14,786 nt of DNA from Entrophospora sp. SA101 (lineage: Eukaryota; Glomeromycota; Glomeromycetes; Entrophosporales; Entrophosporaceae): assembly GCA_958430865.1 (NCBI GenBank), contig CAUDNR010000522.1, forward strand, positions 1 through 14,786, in the 5' to 3' direction. The translations under genes and the position numbers were made by a program. The notes beneath the pieces were generated by a model, which saw only the letters and a program-made list of their open reading frames with translations, was not told the DNA's origin and did not search any database. Position 1 is the stretch's first letter. Each line of letters starts with the position of its first letter. This document shows, piece by piece, positions 1-10,000 of this stretch.

Positions 1-504
1 ATCATGCTAAAACGATCTCAATAGAGCTGATTTCCGAAAAGAATTAAGCTTCCGAAGTCAAAAACCATAGGTTTCTTTGAGAGGCTATTACTCCATAACT
101 GGAAGAGCTACAAATGCATAAAGCTCGCGTTTTAAAGGTCAAAGGCAAGTGATTGTTTTTACTTAGAGGCACGAAAATTGTTTAATAATGAGTTTACGTT
201 CAATTCATTCGCCAAAGTCCGTTGTACAGAAAACGTGCCATGTCGATCATATATTAAAATCAGTCACTGTGAAATGTCGTCCGACTACTAATAATTCTTC
301 TTTAAAAAGTAACCTCATTATTGTTTTAATCAAAGATTCAAGTCTCTTCTAAATGTATAAATAAAGGTGAAATTTTCTTTATTTGAATTTTTTAAAGTTG
401 ATAAATTGATAGATAATAAATAAATATCTTCTAATAATTCTACATAACCAACATTTTCTTTGATTTCTTTAAATTAATAAATCTCTAAATTCTACAAAAT
501 TAAA
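1..504. other. Non-coding left flank of the Tigger transposase
   Basis: No reading frame of substance and no RNA gene is recognisable here. The stretch should hold the left terminal repeat and promoter of the pogo/Tigger element that follows. However, the end sequence seen on its right side (CAGTCAAACCTCGTTTCAACGG, reading inward) has no convincing counterpart. The nearest match is a CAGTCA at about position 281, followed by unrelated sequence. The bases just before the ATG are very A/T-rich, as expected of a fungal leader. Confidence 0.5.
356..365 (+). promoter_or_regulatory. Possible TATA box of the Tigger transposase
   Basis: TATAAATAAA lies about 140 bp upstream of the transposase ATG and is the best TATA-like sequence in this flank. 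In DNA this A/T-rich such a match can occur by chance, so this is only a candidate. Confidence 0.3.
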
Positions 505-2148
505 ATGTCTCAACAACTATCTTCTTCTTCCAAAAAACGTGTATATATTACTGCTGAACAAAAACGCGAATTATGTTTATTGAAACAAAATAAACCTCAA
601 CCAAAGAATATTGAATTAGCACAAAAATATAACATTAGCACAAGCCAAGTTAGTGATATACTGAGAGAGTCTAATAGATGGCTTGAAATTGATCCAAATT
701 CTTATCAAGCAAAATTAAAAAAAGCACATACTTCTCCTGTTGCTAATGTTGAAGATGCTTTAATTTTATGGATCCAGAAAGCACTTGAATGTAATGTAAC
801 AATTACAGGCAATGTTATTCAACAAAAGGCTCTAAAATTTGCTGAGTTATTAGGTAACAATACTTTTAAAGCATCATCTGGTTGGCTTGATAAATTCAAG
901 CAGAGATATTCAATTAAAGAATATAATAAACATGGAGAATCTCAAAGTGCACCTATTGAACAGATTCCTAGAATGAGAGAGGAATTGAAAGATGTTCTTA
1001 AAAATTACAGAAGAGAGGATATTTTTAATTGTGATGAGACAGGCCTTTATTGGAAGATGGAACCAACCCGTGGATTATCAACAGCCCCCATTTCAGGCTT
1101 AAAATTAAATAAAGAAAGAGTAACAGTATTATTGACTTGTAATGCAACTGGTACTGAAAAGTTACTTCTTTTATTTATTCATAAATATAAAAACCCTCGA
1201 CCATTAAGAGGGATTAAAAAAGATACATTGCCTGTTGAATATTATTGGAATAGTAAAGCATGGATGCAAGTTTCTATATGGAATGATTACTTAAAAAAAT
1301 TGGATGATAAAATGCACACTGCAAATAGGAATATATTATTACTCATTGATAATGCACCAACACATATTTTAATGGATAATTTAGATTTAAGAAATGTAAC
1401 AATTCATCACTTTCCTCCAAACACAACTGCACACTTGCAACCATGTGACGCAGGGATAATTCATTCCTTTAAGGTCTGTATTTCAAACAATTTAAATTAT
1501 TTATTAAATTATTTGTATCAAATATATCGAATTATGTATTTATATTTACAGTCAAATTACCGGAAATTATTTATTGCAAGGAAGATTAAAATTTTTGATA
1601 AGAAACAAAATGGTTTAAATCCAAAAGAAATTGATATTAGAAAGGCAATAAATTTTGTCTCAGAAGCCTGGAAAAATGTTACATCAATCACTATCAATAA
1701 TTGCTGGATAAAAACTGGTATTATTCCTTTAGATTATGAAGAACAAGTTGGAGATGCAACAACATTAATACAAAATATTATAAATGGCCAAAGAGATGAT
1801 GTTGATAATTTAATTGATAGATTAAATTTCAGTTCAGCATTAACAGCAGAGGAATATATATCAATTGATAATAATGAGAATAATGAAATGCCAACTGAAG
1901 AGGAAATTCTTAATTCTTTTGAGGAAGTTGAAGAGGAGGATGTTATTGTAAGTAGTACAACTATTCCTAATGTTTCAATAAATGAAGCTGTAAAAGCTTT
2001 TGAAACTGCTTTTAATTTTCTTGAACAAAATAATATACAAGCAGATTATAATGAATTAAAAGCTTTAAAATCATTGAAAAAAAAAATAGAATTATATAGT
2101 ATTCAAAATTCAATACAAACAAACATTACTAATTTTTTCAGTAAATAA
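505..2148 (+). CDS. Tigger/pogo-family transposase with one intron (intact)
   Basis: Cut-and-paste transposase, expected to act in the nucleus on its own terminal repeats. Read straight through it is 547 codons. Removing the intron at 1474-1551 gives join(505..1473,1552..2148), 521 aa. Domains seen: an N-terminal helix-turn-helix of the psq/CENP-B type (about residues 10-55, NKPQPKNIELAQKYNIS); a second CENP-B/Tc5-type DNA-binding domain (about 82-137, ending SGWLDKFKQRYSI); and a DDE_1 catalytic domain. The likely acidic triad is D177 (NCDETGL), D282 (LLIDNAPTH) and D315 (LQPCDAGII). The 32 residues between the last two give the DD32D spacing described for Tigger elements. FPPNTTAHLQPCD is a family hallmark. 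The C-terminus is acidic and ends INNFFSK-like (ITNFFSK). There is no stop or frameshift, so this copy could encode active enzyme or be recently inserted. Confidence 0.92.
   Translation: MSQQLSSSSKKRVYITAEQKRELCLLKQNKPQPKNIELAQKYNISTSQVSDILRESNRWLEIDPNSYQAKLKKAHTSPVANVEDALILWIQKALECNVTITGNVIQQKALKFAELLGNNTFKASSGWLDKFKQRYSIKEYNKHGESQSAPIEQIPRMREELKDVLKNYRREDIFNCDETGLYWKMEPTRGLSTAPISGLKLNKERVTVLLTCNATGTEKLLLLFIHKYKNPRPLRGIKKDTLPVEYYWNSKAWMQVSIWNDYLKKLDDKMHTANRNILLLIDNAPTHILMDNLDLRNVTIHHFPPNTTAHLQPCDAGIIHSFKVCISNNLNYLLNYLYQIYRIMYLYLQSNYRKLFIARKIKIFDKKQNGLNPKEIDIRKAINFVSEAWKNVTSITINNCWIKTGIIPLDYEEQVGDATTLIQNIINGQRDDVDNLIDRLNFSSALTAEEYISIDNNENNEMPTEEEILNSFEEVEEEDVIVSSTTIPNVSINEAVKAFETAFNFLEQNNIQADYNELKALKSLKKKIELYSIQNSIQTNITNFFSK
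1474..1551 (+). other. In-frame, stop-free 78-bp intron in the transposase
   Basis: The donor AAG|GTCTGT and acceptor TTATATTTACAG|TCA bound 78 bp (26 codons, phase 0) that are much more A/T-rich than the flanks and encode a Tyr/Leu/Asn-rich run. Joining the flanks gives GIIHSFK-SNYRKLFIARK, which fits the continuous GII.SFK..YRK stretch known in pogo/Tigger transposases. Read through, the insert would split the catalytic domain just after its third aspartate. The intron call is an inference from splice signals and family structure. Confidence 0.8.
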
Positions 2149-2297
2149 TTGACTATTAATTAGCATTTTAATTTTTTGTAAAATTTACTGTATTATATCA
2201 AGTATTGTATTAAGTATTATTATATTTAAATCATTAAACCTAAAAAAAAATTTTTATTATTATTAAAATTTTCCTGTTGATCCTGTTGATCATTATC

Positions 2298-2372
2298 TCG
2301 TTTCAATGGATTTTTCGTTTCAACGGATTTAGGTGGTCAGTCCCATAGATCCGTTGAAACGAGGTTTGACTG
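2298..2372 (+). repeat. Right terminal region of the Tigger element with three iterated motifs
   Basis: Two direct copies of CGTTTCAAYGGAT (starting 2299 and 2316) are followed by one inverted copy (2349-2361). The second and third form a 14-bp hairpin stem (2315-2328 with 2349-2362), and the element end GGTTTGACTG follows. Iterated motifs inside terminal repeats are usual transposase-binding sites in Tigger-like elements, so that role is likely here. A nearby direct doublet, TCCTGTTGA twice at 2272-2289, lies just inside. Confidence 0.7.
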
Positions 2373-2374
2373 TA

Positions 2375-3464
2375 CATCCAAAATTTTAGATCATTTGGTA
2401 AATTAATTGTACATCACCATAAAGTTTTACATATTACATACCACAAAATCCATCACTGTGAGAGATATTTTGGTCTTACAAGCTGTGGCACCGTATGTTT
2501 GAAGACTAGTATAGAGCTGTCATCATTCAGTGGTCTCTGAAGCAATTGTATGATTGAATAGTTATGCAATATTTCTGATGTTCTTCTTGTCATCATTGAC
2601 AATTTTTTTTATTTTTCATTCCTAATTTTGCCCCTCCATGCAATCGAACTGATAATTTGAAACATCATTAAGGAACCTGCATTGGTTCTTATTTCCCCTG
2701 CAAAATGGTTTTACCACCAATGAAATTATGCAAGCATGCCCATGAACAATGTAATTAATTATATGGAAATCAAGGAAATCCACAAGGAACAATCAATCAA
2801 TGGATGCACAAACTGATTGAGATGTGGTCTCTCAAAATTTGAGACATCTATCAATGGGTTCAATGAATCCAAAGAAAAGTCCTTTACACTGTACGTAATA
2901 GAATTAGTAGTTTGATATGGATTTTGTAGAATAAAATTTTCAACTTACAATCATCCAGTGTGAGGTTGTCTGCTAAAGCCAGTTTAGCCTGATGCCAAAA
3001 AATAAAACATCCTACATAGTAATAGTGTCGAAATGCCGAAACTGTCGAAATTCCCAAACTATAATTTCGGCATTATTTTTCATGATTTCTATTTGGATAA
3101 GGTTTATTTGTTTGTTTTATTTGTTATGAATTTGAGTATTCAAATTACATTGAAATTTTATTTGAATAAGATAATAAAACAAATAATTGAATAAAATGAA
3201 TAAATGAGTAAATTGAGTAAAATGAATAATTGAATAATAATAACGATAAAACGAATAATTCGAATAAAACAATAAAACGAATAAAGCAATAAAAACAAGT
3301 AATTCAAATAAAACGAATAATTTGAATAATAATAATCATAATAACAATAAAATAATTCGAATTACGAATAGAAACTCTAGACTAAATGATCAGTTAATAT
3401 TATTAACAAATAGTCAATTTCCAACCTCTAGGGTAATAAACTATGACGAAACTACATTAAAATC
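2375..3464. other. Gene-free spacer
   Basis: No reading frame with recognisable similarity is present. The sequence from about 2375 to 3000 is less A/T-biased and contains small palindromes, such as a near-perfect one around 2821-2848 (GTCTC...GAGAC). It may be old transposon debris, but I recognise no family. From about 3160 it becomes low-complexity A/T-rich repeat. Confidence 0.5.
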
Positions 3465-3513
3465 TTACTAGCAGTTATACCAAAAGTCAGCTATAGTTTT
3501 GGCAGTTTCGGCA
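3034..3513. repeat. Imperfect inverted repeat bounding about 480 bp
   Basis: The left arm holds TGCCGAAACTGTC and AAACTATA (3034-3063). The right arm read on the minus strand holds TGCCGAAACTGCC followed by AAAACTATA (3513 back to 3492). The left arm has about 8 extra bases between the two blocks. The arms enclose the A/T repeat tract. This could be a degenerate non-autonomous element or an inverted duplication of part of the coding relic at 3468-3787. No target duplication is evident. Confidence 0.4.
3165..3370. repeat. Low-complexity AATAAAACGAAT-type repeat
   Basis: Degenerate reiterations of AATAAAACGAAT / GAATAATTGAATAA run for about 200 bp with almost no G. This looks like expanded simple sequence and shows no coding potential. 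Confidence 0.75.
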
Positions 3514-3787
3514 AGCAACCTTACCTCGGTGTCTCCTTTCGTATCTTTTAACTGTTCTGAGTCTTTCATCGCAAATTGATATACTTCAAAATGTTTTACA
3601 CCATCCTTGATGTCCACGGTCAGTCTGTAAGAGAATTATGATCATCTGTAACATAATCATTGTCTATCTCATCAAAAATTTCATTGCAGAAACTGATCCT
3701 GGAAATTTTGATTAAAGTTGGTGTCGGTAACTGTTTTCACATTTTCTGCAGATATTAAAGCTTGAGTTGCGACATTTTCTGCAACAT
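3468..3787 (-). pseudogene. Decayed coding relic, function unknown
   Basis: Read on the minus strand, three overlapping open segments have protein-like, well-mixed composition, unlike the surrounding A/T-rich filler. From upstream to downstream they are one containing ENVKTVTDTNFNQNFQDQF, one containing NEIFDEIDNDYVTDDHNS, and one (3623 down to 3468) containing VDIKDGVKHFEVYQFAMKDS and ending at TAG. They lie in different frames. The joins coincide with possible splice signals (acceptor TCTCTTACAG with exon start at 3624; donor GAG|GTAAGG with exon end at 3525). So it is either a frameshifted gene remnant or exons of a minus-strand gene fragment. I do not recognise the family and no initiation site is clear. 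Confidence 0.35.
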
Positions 3788-3864
3788 TGGTTTACAATTT
3801 TTTAAAAATTTTTTTTTAAAGAGAATGAACTTCTCGTTGATCAATCGTGAGATAATAATAATTA

Positions 3865-3897
3865 TCCGAGGTCCTGGTGCTCCCTTGGGACCTCGGA
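3865..3897. repeat. GC-rich hairpin upstream of NUP192
   Basis: TCCGAGGTCC (3865-3874) and GGACCTCGGA (3888-3897) are a perfect 10-bp inverted repeat with a 13-base loop. It stands out as a GC-rich island in A/T-rich DNA, about 145 bp upstream of the NUP192 start. Flanking sequence on both sides (about 3825-3960) is also less A/T-rich, so the hairpin may belong to a small dispersed repeat rather than to the promoter. Confidence 0.55.
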
Positions 3898-4040
3898 GAG
3901 AATCTTCTCAATACAAAGCTCGTTTTTGTGCGCAGTCAAGCCCCTTTTTTATTCACAAAAGAGATTTTCATTCAATTTGTGTCAAAATAGAATAAAATTC
4001 ACGATCAAAAAAATATTTAATTGTTAAGCCAACTTTAAAC

Positions 4041-7000
4041 ATGTTAGATTTTACAGATTGGAAACCTGATAGATTTAGAACTTTGCATAAACAATTAGAA
4101 TTAGTTTCTTCTTCAACAACCGATTCTTCTTTAAAGGATCTATGTCATAAACTTCAGGAAAACAAAAATTGGCTTGTAAATCTGTTAGATTTTCCTGCTC
4201 AAAATTCAGCAAGTCGACAAAAACTACAAAAAGGTTAGTAATCCATCCAATAAAGTGTCAAAAAAGTATTTATAATGATCTCGCTGAAAAATTTTTTTCT
4301 CATCTATAATAATAATATTATTATATCAGGAACTGTCATTATAAACAAATTTGAATACAAATTTCCCCCAGATATAATCACTGAAACAATTTCAATATCT
4401 GATTTTCTCAAGGTTGATGAACTTTTTGCAGCTACTCTTTTTTATCATGGCACTAAAAATTGTACAAAATTTGGTAGATCAGCTCCTGAAACTGCAATAT
4501 TGCTTTTTCTCCAAGAACGAGGTTATTTGTTAGTTTGTTTATCAATTCTTATTGGAAATTCATACAATGATGATATTGATCTATCTGCCAGAGAAAAATT
4601 AGCTAATTTCACTAACAGTGTTGTAGATTTGATTTCAAGATATAACAAAAATGTCACGTTTGCAAGAAAGCTTATGTCATATATTGACAAACTAAAAGTT
4701 GAATTAACAGAACTAGAAGGGCGTTTAGAACAACTTACTACTCAATCACAAACTTTAATTTCAAAAGAACAATTAGAGGAATTAAATAAAGGTTTTATTT
4801 TGGTTAATTTTAATGCTGATGCTACTAAAGATCGAATCAGACAGACATCAATACAGCGTAGATATCTCGCATACAATCTATGGCTATACACTTACAATTA
4901 CCTTTTAAATCCAATAGAGGTTATAGAATTGACTAAAATGTTGAAATTAATTGAAATTAAAGACATTGTTTTTCCTTACTTGTTAACTTCATTATTGTCT
5001 GCAACTGACACAACACCAGAACATATTGATTCAGAGATTCCTGCAAAACAAAAGCATATAGATTTAATCACAAACAAAAATTTTATAAATGAATTTATAA
5101 GTGTAGTTAATAACCCAAGCGATTGGAAAAATAATGCAACTAGAGCAATAATTCAAATTCAATTATGTGTTTTTATTCTTGAGGCAATAAAAAAAGATCT
5201 TTCATTAGAACAAGGTTTATCAATTAGGGAGGAACAATTAAGTGAAATGTTTAAAAGTGCAATTGTTAATGATGCCTTTCAATTTATTACACACACATTG
5301 CTCTCATTTCAAAAAACTGAGATGGAATCTGCCACCATAGAGATTGCACCAGGAATTTTAAATGTCCAAAAAACTAATTTATCAGATAATGATTTTCATA
5401 CAGCATCAATTACTCAGCCAGGAATGGTTCCAAAAGTTAGTAATTACATACCTGAAGATTTCCAGTTTTATCTTCGTAAACAATTAGAATTTTTTGTGAT
5501 ATCAATTATTAAGAAAATGATGAGTAATTTACAGAAAATACGCCGTCAAGAAGAGGATGCTATTAAATCACAAAAACCTGAACAAATACGACATGATATT
5601 GAGGCCTTTTTGATAATGATTGCAATTTTATATAGAGATTCTCCTGATGAAGGACTTATATTTTGGACAGATCTGAAACATATAATCAATTGGGGAGCAA
5701 GCTTTCAAGAAAAGGGAATGATGCGTGCTTATTTAGAAATGCTTTGTTCATTATCAACAGGTAGCAGCTCTAGTAATTATGCAGATGAATTTTTGTCACA
5801 TGAAGGATGGTGTTCTTGGCAAACTTTAATTAGTGCTTTAGAAGAATACAATATTGGTGCTAGAAAAGGGGAAATGCAAATCAGAGAGGATGAGGTTCAT
5901 CTGATAATCTCTTTTCTAAGAATTTTTAAACAAATTGTTCAACACTCAATAAATGCTCACATAAAGTTTATCCAATCTAATGTTCCAAAAACTCTTTTAA
6001 GTTTGGCAATTCAACACATCCCGACAGAATTGAAAGCTGAGATATACAATGCAATTTCTTCTTTTGTCAATTCGGAGTATGAAAATTATGATCAAATTGC
6101 CATAAAATTATGGTCAATGATTGAGGAGCAACAAATTGTTCCTACTGTACCAAAAGATCTTAAAAATAGCATTAACGCTTTTTATGGATATACAATGCAA
6201 ATGCAAGAATCATGGGATATAAAAAGAGAAATCAATGAGATTGAATCACCAAATAAATTGTTTTTTCAAACTTTAGCATTTGTAAAGCTTATTAATTCTC
6301 TGATTTATATTCCTAATTATAATTTTGCTTTAAATTGTGGGCTTCCGGTTCACTTTACTACTGTTCCTGAAAAAATAGGTGAGGGTTATCGTCAGCCTGG
6401 AATTATACCTTATATAAGTTTTATTTTAGAAAATATTTTTTTCAGAGCACATTCTCGTGAATATGTCTTTATTTCACAAAAATGGAAAATTTTAGAGAAC
6501 TCATTGAATATAATTGAAAAATGTTTGGTTTCATTTGATTTAACTGGACCTTTATTTCGAGATGATAGGCAATTGACCACTTCAACCAAGTCATTCCAAC
6601 AAACAAGAATGATAATAAATAAAGATGAAGCTGTGGTTTTTAATAAAGAAGCAATAACTTATTTAAAAAACCATCCAGGATTTGATATAATGAAAAGACT
6701 TTTAAGTAACTCTAGACTTGTTCAAGTAATATTTGAAATATTGGTAGAATGTTTGGATCTGATTTTGGAAGATGAGAAAAGAAATCATAATTTAGAAAAT
6801 TGTGTTTTATGTTGCTTAAAAATTTTATGGATTGCAATGGAAAAGCAAGAAAGATTTGTTGAAAAGGTCATTCCTCTAGCACAAGAAAATTTTCCAGGAT
6901 ATCTTGAAAACTCTTTTCTATTGAAAAAAGATATAATTGAAAAAATTTCATTATATATACTCTGTGAAAATCCAGAAATTTGTTTTTATGTTGTTAAGAT

Positions 7001-10000
7001 TTTATCTAGTTTATCCAGATCTGCTTTATTTAATTCCAAAGAAAGATTCAGTTTCAGATCAGAAAGGGTTAATAGATTGATGGGTGTACTTGATTCCAGT
7101 CCTGAATCTGATAGAATTCTTGCAGGGTTTGTTATGAGATTAGATATTAATATAGAGGAAATTTGTGAAGAAATAAGCCTAGATTTTCAAGAATTAGAAT
7201 TAACGCATCTTTGCCTTAAAAATTGGACAAAAAGTAACGAAGAAGGGTACAATGCACCAGCATTTTTATTGAATGAAAGAGGAATAACATTTGCAACAGT
7301 GTCTTTTGCGGTACTTGATTTAATATTAGAAAACCTGATTCCTGGTAAAACACCAGCAACAATATCCCATTTTCTTTTAGGATATGATTTTAGCAATACA
7401 TTAACTCGCACATCCATCAAATATCTGAACCAATATGACCTGAGAGAATCATGTTTACATAAGGTATTGGAAATTCTTGGTCATAAAATCAATGAAGACT
7501 ATAAATATGACATCATCAAATCCTCATTTTCCAACTATCCTGCAATAACTTCACGTTGCTATCAAATCTTATATAGACTATGTGCAGACAGTTCTACTTC
7601 TGAAGCAACACTATTGTTTTTACGAAATCAAGGTTTTATTCATAAACAATTGGAAGCAATGCCAACAAACATTTTCCCATCAGAAAAATCCCATGAATTT
7701 GAACCTTGCTTGTTGACACGGTATGACAAATATTCATTTGAAATTGACCTAGCTACCCTTTGTGCCAATTTGGATGAGCGAACCTGGTTTATGAAAATCA
7801 TTGCATTAGAATTACATAAATCTCAAACTCAATCAAATATAGACAATTTGTTGGCACTAGTATTTGGTGATAAGGCAATTAAATCTCAGTCAGAAGACGC
7901 AATAGATGAAGAAATTTTTGCTTCATCCCCAATGAAAATTATTGAGATTCTCTATATGTTAGAATTTGAATGGGATGATCATTGGAAAATGAATAATCCT
8001 ACGCAAAAATATTTTGATAAGAAAAACATTGATATTTGGATGAATAATTATAAAAATGAAATAGTTTTATATCAATTAAAAGATATTTATTCAGAATTAA
8101 ATCAAATTTATAATCATATTCAAAAAAGAGGTTTAGGGATTATGCAAGATGATGCAAATCTAAAAATAGAAATGAAACAAATTTTAAAATATTGTTACTT
8201 TTATAATCGACAACAAGAATTAAATCAAGCCAGATATTATTGTTTTAAAGCTTGGAGAGAAATACTTGAAATAGCTGTTGTAAATCATTACAATAGAATA
8301 CATTATAATATTCGTGAAACAGTCTTTCATGATATTCTATTGGCACTGTTGTCAATCTTGAAACAAGAATCTGATGCAATTGGCATGGTCTTGAGTAAAG
8401 TTGTTCTTATAATAATCACTGCTTTACGCCTGGATCATAATTGTTTATCTTTAATAAAAAATTTTAAGACTAAAAATAATGCTCAAATCAGAGTTCATTC
8501 TGAAAGACTTTATAGTATATTCAACCTTATAATTGACTGCCTTATTGGACCATCATTCTCCTCAGATATTCGAAATAATTTATATTCTTCTATGTATAAT
8601 TACTTGCATTATATTGATTATGAACCTGAAGACAGTTTAACAAATTACACAGGAAGTGGTAGCAGCAGCAGCAGCAACAACAGCAGCAGCAGTATAGTGT
8701 ACAGACAATATTTGATTTCACAAACAAAATCTATCAGAAGTACTAGATCAATTATTGATTCAAGAAATCTTTCTGTTTATAGAAATATTGGAGATAATTT
8801 ACTAGATAAAATAAAATTGGATGCTTCTGAAGGAAACATTCAAGGAAAATTATGTGCACTGAATATTTTAACAGCGATTTGTGGTTTAATAAAGCAAGAT
8901 AAATCAAATTATATAATTGATAATTTAATAAAAACTCATTTTGTGCAAAATATTGTTAAAAGTTTATCAGTTCAAAATGAATTACTAAAACAATCTTATG
9001 GAGTTAGACCTGGTTAGTTGTTATTGTATCATGATAATAATTTCATGTATTATCTATATATCTATAATTATAAAATATCACTTATATCAACCAATCATCA
9101 ACAACTAATCACTATTTTTATTATTATGAAAGACCTAAATGCTATACATGCAAGATATGTGTTCACATCCAGAATGAATTTTTTACTTCGTTTAGCTCAA
9201 CAATGTGATTGTGCAATTAAGCTTATAGACTATGGAGTTATTGACTATTTGGATCAATTATTATTTTTAGATGACAGGCCAAAATTTACTTTATCAATAG
9301 CTGGTAATACACACACACACATATACATACTTGTTCTCAAATTCAAGTTGACTTCTACCACATAAAACCTCTTTAAAATTAACTTTGATACTATTTATTT
9401 ATTCCAGATATTCAAGAAAAGTCATTATATAAAGATTATCATGAACTTTTAATGAGCGTGCTTCGATTTATCAGTTTTATTCTTACAAATATTGGACATG
9501 AAAATAGAATAGTATTGAATAAAGTATTTATTATGGTTGTTGCTATATCTTTTTTGATTTTTGATTACTTGATTATGAATTAAATTATATTTATATTTTT
9601 ATAAACAGATATCTGATTTTATAAAAAGGCACCAAGGAACATTTTCTGATATTTTCAATGATACTCCAAGTATGGAACAATTAACTGCAAAGGATGCAAC
9701 TAAATATACAATATCAATAATGTGTATAGAAGAATTACAAGAATTAACTCGAATATTTTATTTCTTGGGTTTCAGAATTGAAAATATTGATTTGCATGTA
9801 AGTGATTTTGATTATGAGATTATTTCATAGTAATATTGGTAATATTTATGTTGTTATGTTAATTACACTATTTGAATAGCGTAAAGATACTCATCAGAAA
9901 ACTTTTCAAGATTTCCTAAAAGAATTGATGTCACGATATTTTTTGATCAGGAAACATATAATAACAGTTCAAGATTTCGATGAATCAAATCTTCAATGTA

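Larger units (their letters stand above)
505..2372 (+). mobile_element. pogo/Tigger-type DNA transposon, left end not identified
   Basis: The element contains a complete pogo/Tigger transposase and a recognisable right terminus ending ...GGTTTGACTG at 2372. This is directly followed by TA (2373-2374), the target duplication expected of the Tc1/mariner/pogo superfamily. Read inward on the minus strand the end starts CAGTCAAACC, a typical CAG-type terminus for this group. The true left boundary must lie at or left of 505 but cannot be fixed. Either the left end has been deleted or replaced, or it lies outside the window. Confidence 0.75.

Noticed and set aside
61..200. Possible tRNA-derived SINE or tRNA gene in the left flank
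   Set aside because: I looked for A-box and B-box promoter motifs and a cloverleaf; only weak partial matches were present.
3762..3995. 77-codon plus-strand reading frame just upstream of NUP192
   Set aside because: It runs through the GC-rich hairpin and low-complexity sequence (poly-Ile from ATA/ATT repeats), has no recognisable domain, and is better explained as chance.
7187..7420. Minus-strand 77-codon frame inside NUP192
   Set aside because: It lies entirely within exon 2, whose plus-strand frame is clearly conserved-family coding; this is a shadow frame.
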